DNA of 64,000 nt from G963704535 sp963704535 (GCA_963704535.1 OY969916.1:6014001-6078000); one strand, 5' to 3'; counted from the stretch's first letter, positions 16,292 to 26,399 are shown. Numbers and translations are program-made. Notes: generated by a model from the sequence alone, not told the origin.

Positions 16292-18049
16292 TTAGGCCAG
16301 CTCCAGCCGCTCCAGCCGCGCCGCACCAAACCCCAGCGCGGCCCACACCACCGCCGCCGTCAGCCCGACGAAGACTAGCCACGCCGCTACTGTCAGCACA
16401 GTCGCCATGTTGGGCGCCAGCGCGCCGCCCAGCAGCGGGACGCCGATCGTCACCCCCGCCGCGATGGCGACATAGGCCATGTACAGGATCGGCGCCAGGC
16501 AGCCGGCCTGCCAGGTGGTCTGCTTCTGCGGGTTCTCCCAATCGAGCTTTGGGAAGGCCGCGCCCAGGCCCAGCGAGATGCTGCTGGTGCCCAACCCGGC
16601 GATCAGCACCAGCGCCAGCGCGCGCGCGAACTCAAGCGGCGGGCTGTGTTGCAGCACCGACAGGAACGCGACAAACAGCACGCCGAGGGTTGGGAAGGGC
16701 AGGTAGGCCAGCGCGAGCTTACCCAGCAGCAGCCGCCGCCCACTGATCGGCGCGACCTTGAGCAGCCAGAAGCCCTTGCCCTCGCGGCTGATCCCCGGCC
16801 CGCCCAGCGCGCTGGAGAGCGTCAGACAGATGAAGAAGCTGAGCCCGGCCGAGCTAAGGGTGCCGAGGGAACTCTGAAACTCAAACTGCCCGCCACGGGA
16901 AGGCGAACCGCCCGTCGCCAGCCGAAAGATCCACACGCCGGCCAGCACCATTGGAAAGATCAATTGCTGCACATTACGCAGATCACGGGGGAAGACGCGC
17001 AGGTCCTTATAGACAATCGCCCGCAACTCGGCGGGAAGGTAAAAGGTAAAAGGTAAAAGGTACGAAGGAGAAGGTCGCACGTCATCCTCTTTTGCCTTTT
17101 GCCTTTTGCTTTTTGCCTTAATCGTTCCGCCCTGCGTCGCCATGTTCGACCAGCCCTGGTAGTACAGGCGCTCGGCCAGCAGCAGGCAGCCGGCGAAGAC
17201 GCCGATCGAGAGCGTGGCGAACAGCCCGCCGTAGACCAGCAGTGTCAGCCATTCGCCCTGGCCGGCGGCGATCAGCGCGCGCCCGGCCCACGCCGACGGC
17301 AGCAGCGGCACGTCCAGCCGGCGCAGCGAGTCGAGCGTCTGGATGCTTTGGAACTGCGGGGCGATCTCCGGCGCAAACTGGGTCACAAGATACCAACTCA
17401 CGCCCAGCAGCCCGCTGATCACCCCCACGATCTCGCGGGCGCGCCGGGCCGGGATCACCCGCACGACCACCATCACCAGCAGCGCGCCGATGCCGGCCGG
17501 CAGCAGCGGGAACAGCGCCAGGACCACCAACACGGCGACGAAGAACGCCGGCCCGAAGCCCATGCCCTGGCCGTAGCCGATCAGCGCTGGGCCGATCAGG
17601 AAGAACAGCATCAGGTATGGCACGACCAGCCCGCCGAAGAACTTGACGATAAACACCGCGCGCATCGGCACCGGGGCTACCAGCAGCATATCCAGATCGC
17701 CCGACAGGTACAGCGACGAGAGCACGCTGCTGAAGCTAGTTAACACCAGCAGCACCAGGGCGAAGAACAGCGCCAGGCTGGGAAGCGCCAGCAAGTAGGG
17801 CGTGAGGTCGCTAGGAAGGCCCAGCTCCGGGGCGGTTCGCGCGGCCTCGCGCGCAAACCACTCGATCACTTCCCGGCTGGTCAGCAGCTCCACCAGGCCG
17901 CGCGAGACCCGGTAGAACCCGTAGGATCCCAACCCCACCAGCACCGCCAGCAGGACCAGCCCGATCTTCCTGATCAGCTTGCCGCGCCACAGCGTATTGC
18001 GGGCGATCATAAGCCGCGCGCGGGTGAGCACCCCGACTGCTTGCATCAT
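16292..18049 (-). CDS. ABC-2 type exporter permease
   Basis: A 585-residue membrane protein with about twelve hydrophobic helices in two halves, forming the membrane part of an exporter with the ATPase upstream. Their coding regions overlap by four bases (ATGA-type coupling). The pattern LSSLYLSGDLDMLLVAPVPMRAVF is typical of large ABC exporter permeases in Gram-positives and Chloroflexota. In the middle, a facing heptamer repeat is read in frame as KAKSKRQKAKED...SYLLPFTFYLPAEL, inserted just before the conserved AIVYKDLRVFPRD cytoplasmic segment. Substrate unknown. Confidence 0.8.
   Translation of the reverse strand: MMQAVGVLTRARLMIARNTLWRGKLIRKIGLVLLAVLVGLGSYGFYRVSRGLVELLTSREVIEWFAREAARTAPELGLPSDLTPYLLALPSLALFFALVLLVLTSFSSVLSSLYLSGDLDMLLVAPVPMRAVFIVKFFGGLVVPYLMLFFLIGPALIGYGQGMGFGPAFFVAVLVVLALFPLLPAGIGALLVMVVVRVIPARRAREIVGVISGLLGVSWYLVTQFAPEIAPQFQSIQTLDSLRRLDVPLLPSAWAGRALIAAGQGEWLTLLVYGGLFATLSIGVFAGCLLLAERLYYQGWSNMATQGGTIKAKSKRQKAKEDDVRPSPSYLLPFTFYLPAELRAIVYKDLRVFPRDLRNVQQLIFPMVLAGVWIFRLATGGSPSRGGQFEFQSSLGTLSSAGLSFFICLTLSSALGGPGISREGKGFWLLKVAPISGRRLLLGKLALAYLPFPTLGVLFVAFLSVLQHSPPLEFARALALVLIAGLGTSSISLGLGAAFPKLDWENPQKQTTWQAGCLAPILYMAYVAIAAGVTIGVPLLGGALAPNMATVLTVAAWLVFVGLTAAVVWAALGFGAARLERLELA
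17036..17116. repeat. In-frame facing heptamer arrays (AAAAGGT / TTTTGCC)
   Basis: GGTAAAAGGTAAAAGGTAAA on the left and several TTTTGCC units on the right, separated by ~30 bases, all read through within the ABC-2 permease gene. The arms are similar but not perfectly complementary. Confidence 0.8.
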
Positions 18050-18825
18050 AGCAGCGCCGCCGCGATCTCGGCCTCTTCCGCGCCGCCGGTCAACTCAAGG
18101 AAAATGTCCTCCAGACTCTCGCCGGTGCGGCCGACCCGTAGCTCATCCATCGATCCCGTGGCGATCACCCGCCCGCCGCTGATGATCGCGACCCGATCGC
18201 ACATCCGCTCGGCGATCTCAAGAATATGCGTCGACATGAAAATAGCCGTCCCACGATCAGTCACCTCGCGCAGGATGTCCTTGATCAGCCGGGCGCTGCG
18301 CGGGTCGAGCCCGACCGTCGGCTCGTCGAGGAAGAACGCCTGCGGGTTGTGCAGCAGCGCGCCGGCCAGCGCGGTCTTCTGGCGCATGCCGTGTGAGAAG
18401 CCGCCGACTAGGTCATCGCCGCGCTCGCTCAAGCCAAACAGCTTGAGCAGCTCCTCGCCGCGCCGCCGCGCCGCCATGCGGTCGAGCTGATACAGGCCGG
18501 CGATGAACTCAAGGAACTCGCGGGCGGTCAGCTTCTCAGGCAGGTACGGCTGGTCGGGGACATAGCCAATCAGCCGTTTCGCGGCAATCGGCTCGCGCTG
18601 GATGTCGTAGCCGCCGATCCGCGCGACGCCGGCACTGGGGCGCAGCAGCCCCACCAACATCTTGATCGTCGTGGTCTTGCCGGCGCCGTTTGGGCCGAGA
18701 AAGCCGAAGATCTCGCCGGGGCGCACCTGGAGATCCACGCCTTTGACGGCCACATGCTCGCCGTAGCTCTTCTGTAGGCCCACCGCCTCGATCCTGGGCG
18801 GGCCGCCATCCGAATAGGTCATCAT
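18046..18825 (-). CDS. ABC-2 exporter ATP-binding protein
   Basis: A 259-residue ABC ATPase: Walker A GPNGAGKTTTIK, signature FSHGMRQKTALAGAL (variant of LSGGQ), Walker B AFFLDEPTVGLD, and the H-loop in MSTHIL. The C-terminal extension after the H-loop is typical of CcmA/DrrA-like subunits. It drives the permease at 16292-18049, with which it overlaps by four bases. ATG 18825 has GGAG upstream; a second ATG follows directly. No regulator is adjacent. Confidence 0.9.
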   Translation of the reverse strand: MMTYSDGGPPRIEAVGLQKSYGEHVAVKGVDLQVRPGEIFGFLGPNGAGKTTTIKMLVGLLRPSAGVARIGGYDIQREPIAAKRLIGYVPDQPYLPEKLTAREFLEFIAGLYQLDRMAARRRGEELLKLFGLSERGDDLVGGFSHGMRQKTALAGALLHNPQAFFLDEPTVGLDPRSARLIKDILREVTDRGTAIFMSTHILEIAERMCDRVAIISGGRVIATGSMDELRVGRTGESLEDIFLELTGGAEEAEIAAALL

Positions 18826-18933
18826 ACACTCCGGTTCTAATATATCCGCTCTGGCATGTTACACCAATTTCGATGGTATGATACAGCCGTTATGCCGCAA
18901 AATCATCTGAACCTGTGGAGGCACCCACATCTT

Positions 18934-20838
18934 ATGACCACCCAGCCCGATCAGCGGGAGACCGCCCCGGAGGCTACCTACAACCAGCGCTGCGAGCTGT
19001 TCGCCGAGCGGCGCGACCACTACAACCGGCTCAGCTATCGCAACGCCAACCTCAGCCTGGGACTGATCGTCGCGGCCATGGCATGCCTGGGCATGTGGCT
19101 GTGGAGCGGCGCTGCGCCGTGGATCTACTCGGCGGCGCTGCTGGGCCTGGCCTTCCTGATCTCCTTCCTCCACCACGGCCGGGTCGATCGGCAGCACCGC
19201 CGCTACGCCGAACTCTGGACGATCAACGACGAAGGGCTGCGGCGGCTCAGGCGCGACTGGAAAGCCCTGCCGCTGCGCTACCCCCAGCCCGCCGACCCCG
19301 AGCACCCCTTCGCCGCCGACCTCGACCTGCTGGGTCGCGCCTCGCTCTACCACCTGCTCGGCACGCCGGCCACGCCGGTGGGCGCCGCCACCCTGCGGCG
19401 CTGGCTGCTCGACCCGGCCGCGCCCTCGGTCGTCCGGCGGCGCCAGGCGGCCGTGGGCGAGCTGGCCCCGCTGCTCGACCTGCGCGACGAGCTTGCGCTG
19501 CGCGGCCGGCTGATGGGGCCGGTCCAATCAGACTACGAGCAGTTGCTACGCTGGGCCGAAAGCGAGCCCTGGCTGGCGCGCCGGCGCTGGCTGCTCTGGC
19601 TGGCGCGCCTGATGCCGCTGCTGATGCTCGGCACGCTGGTGCTGCAACTGAGCGGAACGGTCGCCCTCCCGCTTGGCGCCGGTTTGCTCCTCGCCAGCCT
19701 CGCACTCACCTTCACCATCGGCCGCAAGGTCGACGAGCTGATCGACCGGGTCGCCGAGCGCCAGGAGGTCTTTCACACCTACGCCGACCTATTTCACCTG
19801 ATCACCGCCCAGCCATCCGCCGCGCCCGAGCTGCGTCGCCTCCAGGCCGACCTATCGGCCGGCGGCCTCAGTGCCGCCCGGCAGATACGGCGCCTCGCGC
19901 GCCTCATGCCGCTGGCCGACCTGCGCCGCTGGATGTTCTTTTTACCGATTCAGCTTGTCACCTTGTGGAATGTCCACCTGCTCTGGCTACTAGAGCACTG
20001 GCAGCAGGTGGCCGGGAAACAGGCCCGCGGCTGGCTCATGGCCCTTGGCGAGACGGAGGCCCTGGCCGCACTGGCCGCGCTGGCCCACGACCACCCCGGC
20101 TGGGCATTCCCGGATCTCACCGAGGACCAACCGGCAGTATTATCCGCTCTGGGCCTGGGCCACCCGCTGCTTGCGCCGGCCGTCTGTGTGGGCAACGACG
20201 TCGAGGTTGGGCCGGCCGGCACGCTGCTGCTCGTCACCGGCTCGAATATGTCGGGCAAAAGCACACTGCTGCGGGCGATCGGGGTCAACGTGGTGCTGGC
20301 GCAGGCCGGCGGGCCGGTGTGCGCGTCGTCGCTGCGGCTCCCACCGATCGCCCTGGCCACCAGCATGCGCGTCCAGGACTCGCTGGCCCAGGGCGTCTCA
20401 CACTTCATGGCCGAACTCAAGCGGCTCCGGCTCGTCGTCGATCTGATGCAGGCGGCGCGCGCCACCGGCGAGCGGATGCCGCTGTTCCTGCTCGACGAGA
20501 TCCTCCACGGCACCAACACCGCCGAGCGCCAGATCGCCGCCCGGCAGATCATCCGCCACCTGCTCGATCTCGGCGCCACCGGCGCCGTCTCCACCCACGA
20601 CCTGGCCCTGGCCGACGCGCCGGAGACCGCCGCCGGCCGCCTGGTCCACTTTACGGAAACAATCACACCCGGCGCCGAAGGGCTCACCATGAGCTTCGAC
20701 TACCGGCTGCGGCCAGGGATCGCCACCTCGACCAACGCGCTGGCGCTGGTGCATCAGGTGCTGGGGGAGGTGCTGCCGGCAGCGGAAGGGCCGGCGCCTG
20801 CGCTCCAATCTGCTATTCCGGCGCCACAAGCGGGTTAA
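18934..20838 (+). CDS. Membrane-anchored MutS-family ATPase
   Basis: About 634 residues. It has two pairs of predicted membrane helices (near residues 40-80 and 230-275), a region like the MutS lever/core domain, and a C-terminal MutS ATPase: Walker A VTGSNMSGKSTLLRAI (~436), Walker B PLFLLDEILHGTN (DE followed by the ST-signature), and AVSTHDLAL. It lacks the MutS mismatch-recognition FxE motif and the MutS2 Smr domain, so a role in canonical mismatch repair is doubtful; membrane MutS homologues occur widely without known function. Start ATG 18934 follows GGAGG at a slightly long spacing; ATG 18892 and 18856 are in frame. Divergent from the ABC-2 exporter. Confidence 0.78.
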   Translation: MTTQPDQRETAPEATYNQRCELFAERRDHYNRLSYRNANLSLGLIVAAMACLGMWLWSGAAPWIYSAALLGLAFLISFLHHGRVDRQHRRYAELWTINDEGLRRLRRDWKALPLRYPQPADPEHPFAADLDLLGRASLYHLLGTPATPVGAATLRRWLLDPAAPSVVRRRQAAVGELAPLLDLRDELALRGRLMGPVQSDYEQLLRWAESEPWLARRRWLLWLARLMPLLMLGTLVLQLSGTVALPLGAGLLLASLALTFTIGRKVDELIDRVAERQEVFHTYADLFHLITAQPSAAPELRRLQADLSAGGLSAARQIRRLARLMPLADLRRWMFFLPIQLVTLWNVHLLWLLEHWQQVAGKQARGWLMALGETEALAALAALAHDHPGWAFPDLTEDQPAVLSALGLGHPLLAPAVCVGNDVEVGPAGTLLLVTGSNMSGKSTLLRAIGVNVVLAQAGGPVCASSLRLPPIALATSMRVQDSLAQGVSHFMAELKRLRLVVDLMQAARATGERMPLFLLDEILHGTNTAERQIAARQIIRHLLDLGATGAVSTHDLALADAPETAAGRLVHFTETITPGAEGLTMSFDYRLRPGIATSTNALALVHQVLGEVLPAAEGPAPALQSAIPAPQAG

Positions 20839-21070
20839 GGGTTCATAAAAGAATAACTTCATCCACGCATGTCACCCTGAGCCCTTCGGCTCCGCTCAGG
20901 GTAAACTCCGGCCGCAGCCCCTTCGGCTGCACTCAGGGTAAACTCCGCGAAGGGTCTGTGGGCCATTCGAGAGCCGAGATTCTTCGCTCCGCCTGCTGGA
21001 TCATTGCCGGCAAGCGACGAGATTGGTTGGCAGCAGGCTCCGCTCAGAATGACATCCCACCGCTGGGTGA
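20839..21070. other. Intergenic repeat-rich stretch
   Basis: No gene seen. It holds two short palindromic GAGCCCTTCGGCTC-type units followed by CAGGGTAAACTCC, and CGCGAAGGGTCTGTGG. These resemble dispersed intergenic palindromes seen in many genomes. Confidence 0.5.
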
Positions 21071-21654
21071 ATAAGGGACTCGGAAAATAAAAAGCATCCC
21101 AGCTCCGTGAAACGTGAAACGTAAAACGTGATTGGGGCGTTGTGTACGTTTCACGCTTCACCCTTCGCCTCCACGGCTCCTGAGCCTGTCGAAGGGCAGG
21201 GCAGGCGTTTCGGGGCCGCCGTGGGATGTTTTAAAACGTGCGAGTCCCTTAGCGGAGACCGAACAAAGCAGACCCGCTCGGGTTCGGGAAGTTAGCCGAG
21301 ACCGATCGAAGCAGACCCGATCGGGTTCGGGAAGTTAGCCGAGACCGATCGAAGCAGACCCGATCGGGTTCGGGAAGTTAGCCGAGACCGATCGAAGCAG
21401 ACCCGATCGGGTTCGGGAAGTTAGCCGAGACCGATCGAAGCAGACCCGATCGGGTTCGGGAAGTTAGCTCGGTAGCGAGTCATCGAAACGTGAAACGCTT
21501 GTCCTGAGCGAAGTCGAAGGATAAAACGTGATTGGGGGGCGTTGTGTACGTTTCACGCTTCACCCTTCGCCTCCGCGGCTCCTGAGCCTGTCGAAGGGCA
21601 GGGTAGGCGTTTCGGGTCCGCCGTGGGATGTTTTAAAACGCGCTAGTCCCTAAT
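21071..21654. repeat. R6 composite element with 43-bp tandem array
   Basis: Ends are inverted: left ATAAGGGACTCGG...AAGCATCCCA, right TGGGATG...GCTAGTCCCTAAT. A ~140-bp segment (AAACGTGATTGGGGCG to GTGGGATGTTTTAAAACG) occurs at both sides (~21118-21240 and ~21525-21642), flanking the tandem array at 21255-21470. Non-coding. Confidence 0.75.
21255..21470 (+). repeat. Five-copy 43-bp tandem repeat
   Basis: Unit begins GCCGAGACCGATCGAAGCAG and ends CGGGTTCGGGAAGTTA; about five units, the inner ones identical and the outer ones slightly diverged. Units abut without spacers, so it is not a CRISPR array. Confidence 0.9.
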
Positions 21655-21667
21655 TGTTTTATGAATC

Positions 21668-24299
21668 CTAAGTATGCGGATGATCAAGCGCGGCGAGAGC
21701 GTGCTGGCACTCCTGCGTTGTCGGATGTGCTGGCCCTAAAGTTTGCGTGAAGATCGCCAGGGCATGCTGAAGCTGCTCACGGGCAGCATCCATATCGCCG
21801 GATTGGGCCAGCAGCGTGCCGAGCCACCAGATGCTCTCCGCGGTGTCAGGATGCTTCTCACCAAACACTGCTTCCCGAATGACCAACGCTCTCTCGAAGT
21901 AGGGCCGTGCTCCGGCCAGGTCGCCTTGTGCGTGGAGCAGATAGCCCAGGTTGTTCAGGCTCGTCGCCGTATGGGGGTGCTGCCCTCCCAGCACCTGCTC
22001 TAGTATCGCCAACGCTCGTTCGCAGTAGAGACGCGCCCCGACCAGGTCGCCTTGTGCCTGGAGCAGTGCGCCCAAGTTGTTCAGGCTCTGAGCCGTATCG
22101 GGGTGCTGCTTCCCCAGGATCTGCTCTCGTATCGCCAACGCTCGCTCGTAGTAAGGACGCGCCCCGGCCAGGTCGCCTTGTGCCTGGAGCAGATCGCCCA
22201 GGTTGTTCAGGCTCTGAGCCGTATGGGGGTGCTGCTTCCCCAGGATCTGCTCGTATATCGCCAGCGCTCGCTCGTAGTAAGGACGCGCCCCGGCCAGGTC
22301 GCCTTGTACCTGGAGCAGATAGCCCAGGTTGTTCAGGCTCGTCGCCGTATTGGGGTGCTGCCCCCCCAGCACCTGCTCGTGTATCGCCAACGCTCGCTCG
22401 AAGTACGGCAGCGCCTCCGCATAACGTCCAAGCCGATCTCAGATTCATTCCTACCAGATTGCGCGCCCATGCCTCACGTATCGGGGGCTTCCATGCCTCG
22501 GCCACCTGCAACGCTGCCTCGGCCTGCGCGTAGCCTTCCTGGTACCGCCCAGCCTTGTAGAGCTTCCTACTCAGCTCCAGCCGCAACTCGAACAGCCGGT
22601 AACGGTCGAAGTCATCGGTAGCCGCGCGCTCCAACACATCGACCTGCCAGCCTAGCACCACAATATCGGCGGTGACTCGGATGCGCCGGCGGTAGGGTTC
22701 GGCGCGCTGGGGATGACCAGCGCCCTCGAATAACACAATCAGCCGCTCAGCCACCATATCCGTCGCCGGATAATAGACCCACTCCAGCGCCTCGGCCAGG
22801 CGCAGTTGCAGTTCGGCACGGCGCCGCTCCGGCAAGCCGTACCTGGCCCACAGGTGCCACAGGTAGGGATAGGCGAAGCGGTACAGGTTCGGGTAGTGGG
22901 CGATCGGGGCTGCGGGAATAGGCAGGAAGCCGACCTCGGCCACCAGTCCAGGTCGCTGCTCCTCGTCCAGCAGATAGTCGTCCAGAAAGTCGAGCAGGGT
23001 GTCTTTGTCCAGGTCCAGCGCCCGCGCAACCGCCTGAGCCGTGAAGGTCGGCCCCTCCAGCGCTGCACAACCCAGGATCTCCTCGGCTACAGCGCGGTCG
23101 AACGGAGCAGCGGCATCCAGGCGCGCCGCCAGCAGCCGCAATGCCGGGTCACGCAGATCGCCCGTGACCCAGCCCCGTATGTCGTCGGCGAGCTGCCAGG
23201 TACCATCCTCACCCTGCGCGACTACCCGATCATGTTCCCAGGCGTCCCACAGGCTCTCGACGATCGCCGGAACGCCCCCGGCCAGCTCATGGAGCCGGCG
23301 CGCCAGCCGGCCCTCGGCTGGCGCGATATAGGCCGCCACGTCCTCAACCGATACCGGCCCCAGCCACAGCACATCGGCACGCCCCTCCTGATGCAGCGTA
23401 TGCGCCAGGTGCATCGCCTCGCTGTACCGCTCTTTCGGCAGCTCCTCCAATCGACGTGGCGCCTCAAGGGCTACCAGCACCAGCAGAGGCAGATCGCGCT
23501 CGATCTCCGGCGCCAGGTCGCGCAGCACATCGATCCACAGATCCGGCGCGTGCTCCAGCCGTTCCAGCACGAATACCAGCGGCTGACGCCGGGCAGCGTG
23601 TCGCAGCAAGCCCTTGAGCGCGGTCGGGTCATCCTCCAGCCGCTCACTCTGCGGCGTGGGCACACGCTCAAGCAGGTGTGCGACCTGTGCGGCCAGGCGC
23701 ACCCACGCCCGGCCGGCGATGCGCGCTGCGTGCGGCCACGCCTGCGCCAAGTGTGACTCCAGGGCGGCGACGGCCGGATCGAGTAGCGGATCATCGCTCC
23801 AAAGCGCCTCCTGATCCTCCTCGCTCAGGCGAGCGAGCGGCCAGAAACGCACCAGCAACACCCCGGCACCCGATGCGCGCAGCTCCTCGGCCACGCTCTG
23901 CGCCAGCGCGGTGCGGCCGTGCCCCGGCTGGCCGGTGAGAAAGACAAAGTGACCGCGCCCCTCCTGCGCCATGTGATCAAACAGCTCGCAGACGTGATCG
24001 AAGTGCTCCTGCTGACCGATCAGGTTGTTCGCCATGGGGAACAGGTCAGGCACTTCGACGGGCGGCGAGAGCGGGGGCAACGGCTCCTCATCGTTGGCTT
24101 CATCGACAACGATGGCGCCCCACGCGCGCAGATCCGCCTTGATGCGCAGGATCTCGCCACGCGCTTCCGCGACGCCGTTGGTGATCGCCGGCGGGGCCAG
24201 CACATCCAGATCCTCGCGCTGTTTGAGGAGATGCGCCAGCGTGCGGCGGTGTGTCGCCAACCGCCGCTGATAAGAAGCGATGTCTTCCTGGTTGCTCAT
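21668..24299 (-). CDS. AAA/STAND-like ATPase with TPR repeats and N-terminal adapter domain (one frameshift)
   Basis: About 877 codons. Residues ~5-70 form a small helical domain (RRTLAHLLKQ ... LAPPAITNGV.EAR ... IKADLRAWGA) that matches the C-terminus of the upstream CHAT protease. Next is an ATPase domain with Walker A GQPGHGRT (123-130; Arg where Lys is usual) and a weak Walker B (LVFVLERLEHA). The C-terminal third has six or so TPR_12-type repeats (YYERALAIREQILGKQHPDT...SLNNLG). One extra base near 22434 breaks the frame just before the TPRs. ATG 24299 follows GAAGGGGCG, 28 bases after the CHAT stop, so the two are an operon. Likely a sensor/platform for the protease. ATP binding is uncertain because of the K-to-R change. 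Confidence 0.78.
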
Positions 24300-24327
24300 G
24301 GACGCCCCTTCTGGCCGCGCCCGGCCG

Positions 24328-25642
24328 CTAGCGCTCGTCATCAGGGTGGTTATCGACCACCACGCCCCATCCGCGCAGCGTGCTTTTGATCTTCTTGATC
24401 GCCGCGCGTGCCTCGCGGATGCCGCCACTGACCGCAGGCGGCGCCCAGGCCGCGCCCTGCATCGCCTCCTGGAGCAGCAGATCCGACAGCCGGCTGCGCT
24501 GGACCCGCAGCAGTTCCATCTGCCGATCGATTGCATCCTGGTCCACTGGCATGCTCTCTCCTGTAGCAGGGGTCTCCCACAGCCGCCCATCGCGCAGCCG
24601 CAGCCAGAGGATGGGCAGCCACCAGTCAGAACGCGCTTGCACTGCTGCCCGTGCCGCCGCCAGCGCCCGATCGATCTGCCCATCCCGCAGCAGCTCGCGG
24701 AAAAAGATCGGCATGCTCACCGCAACCGTGTCCATCGTCACGTCGCCCTGCATCCCCGAACACTGCACCCACACCCGCAATCGCGAGCAGTGGCCCCACA
24801 GCGGCAAATGCGCTGGCATCGTGACTCGCTCCCCCACTCTGACACGACGCCAAAACGACCAACAGTGGGCGGCGCTCAAGATCGGCAAGGCTCTGAGCGA
24901 AATCGTTCCCGCTCATGCGATCGATGGTCCCGTCATCCTGCTCCAGCCAGAGGTAGGGCTGGCCGTCGCGATTCGTGCCGTGCGCCACGAGGTAGAGAAT
25001 ATCCGGCCCATCGCGCAGGGCCGTTCGCAGGTTACTCAGGCTCGCCGCCTGACCGCTGTGCTCACACGCCAGCACCTTGATCGGGATGTCGCCCAGTGCC
25101 TGACGGCAGCGCGCGATCTCGCCCTCCACATCAACGGGCGCAAGCTGATACTGCTCCAGCCCGACCGGGTTCGCAACGACCACCAGCGCGCGGAGCGTCC
25201 CGCGTGGATGCGGTGCGATGGGGGTCAGATCGGGGCTGTCGAGCAGGCGGGAGAGCAACACGCGTTCGTTCCTGAACACAAAGCCGCCGCGCTCAGGGTC
25301 GTGGAGGGTTTCCCAGGCCAGGCTGTGGATCGTGGGATCGCTCGCATCCAGGCGCAAGCTGATGCGGAGAGGTACCTTGGCAGTTTCGGCACTGGCCCGC
25401 GCTCTTGCGAAGGCATCTCGCAGCCGATGATCCACGAAGAGCATAGCACTCAGCGCCGCGCCATACGATTGCGGGTCAAGCAAAAGCTGACGTAACGCGT
25501 CCGGGTCAAGCTGGACAACGGGCAGCTTCCCCGGCACCAACTGCGCATCGTTTGTGCTGTGGGGTGGCCAGAAGCGCGTATCGACGCTGTAGGCCCTCCC
25601 TTCCACATGGCGGATGCTCATCTCGAGTGTGGCGGCGTCCAT
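24328..25642 (-). CDS. CHAT-domain cysteine protease with C-terminal adapter domain (one frameshift)
   Basis: About 438 codons. The CHAT (caspase-like) domain has the predicted catalytic His in ILYLVAHGTNRDG (H221) and Cys in VVLASCQSGG (C267), followed by the conserved AGVGAV..MQGDVTMDTVAVSM and ARAAVQARSDWWLPILWLR. One extra G/C near 24765 shifts the frame within the domain. The last ~70 residues repeat the same adapter fold as the start of the next gene (RLSDLLLQ...APPAVSGGIREAR...IKSTLRGWG). ATG 25642 follows AGGAGGG at good spacing. Family members are regulated proteases of cell-death or phage-defence systems; activation by the TPR partner is inference. Confidence 0.82.
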
Positions 25643-25820
25643 CTCTACCCTCCTGGTCACAGATACACGCACCAGGGGAAGCAGTTCAGAAGAATGGGTG
25701 CTACTTGAGAGAACGTGTGACGATCGGCGTTTTGCTCATCGTAGACAGCATAGCATACAAAGGATGAGAGATAAAGGTCGTGGCTTCCGTAGCGCCAAGT
25801 TCAGCCTTCTTCCCACTCCC

Positions 25821-25860
25821 AAAAAGCCTGACCCCGCACCGTGTTGGTGCGGGGTCAGGC
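25821..25860 (-). terminator. Intrinsic terminator of the DinB gene
   Basis: Perfect 15-bp GC-rich stem (25826-25840 with 25846-25860, arm GCCTGACCCCGCACC) and 5-base loop; on the minus strand it is followed by TTTTT. It lies 38 bases after the DinB stop. Confidence 0.9.
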
Positions 25861-25898
25861 GTGGGAGGCTCCTGCTCCTCATCGTCTGCTGCCGGATT

Positions 25899-26375
25899 TC
25901 AGCTCCACGTTCCCATGATCTGGCGCAGGATCGCGAATTCACCGATGTGGTAGGCATTATGGTCTGCAACCACCAAGATTTCGCGTAAGATGGTGTAATT
26001 GGGGGCGTGTGGTAACGGCGCATACAGATCCGTTGCCGGATTCGATACCAGGGCTTGCAATGCCTGGAGATCGGCCTGAAAGGCAGCGATCGTATCTGCC
26101 CACGCCTGAGCATCGGCGCGAACCTCGCGTGATGGCCAATAGCCATCTGGCCAGGCTGGCGAGACATGAGCAGGGTCACGAATGAATTCCAGGATGTCCC
26201 ATTGGGCGATCCGCAGATGCTCCAGCAGATGCCAGGGTGTGTAGGGGACATGCGGCGGAACCTCGTTGATCTGGGCGAGAGGAAAATCCGCAATCGCTTC
26301 GTCGAAGGTCATATGCGCCTGTTTGCCGCGCAGCAGAGCCAAGAGTTGTTCGCGCACCACGTGATCCGTAATCAT
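25899..26375 (-). CDS. DinB-family protein
   Basis: A 158-residue four-helix-bundle protein of the DinB/YfiT superfamily. The three metal-binding histidines are in PWHLLEHLRIAQWD (His in the second helix) and ADHNAYHIGEFAILR (two His in the last helix). Such proteins are thiol-dependent transferases or stress-related metalloenzymes; the substrate is unknown. ATG 26375 (MITDHVV) is preferred over 26399. A clear intrinsic terminator follows. It is 24 bases from the kinase gene upstream and could be co-transcribed with it. Confidence 0.82.
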   Translation of the reverse strand: MITDHVVREQLLALLRGKQAHMTFDEAIADFPLAQINEVPPHVPYTPWHLLEHLRIAQWDILEFIRDPAHVSPAWPDGYWPSREVRADAQAWADTIAAFQADLQALQALVSNPATDLYAPLPHAPNYTILREILVVADHNAYHIGEFAILRQIMGTWS

Positions 26376-26399
26376 CAAAGGACCTCTGACTATCGACAA

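Noticed and set aside
21255..21470. CRISPR-like array
   Set aside because: The 43-bp units abut directly with no variable spacers, and no cas genes are nearby.
24328..24888. Independent gene downstream of the CHAT domain
   Set aside because: Its first ~45 residues are out-of-frame CHAT sequence; one extra base joins it to the CHAT gene.
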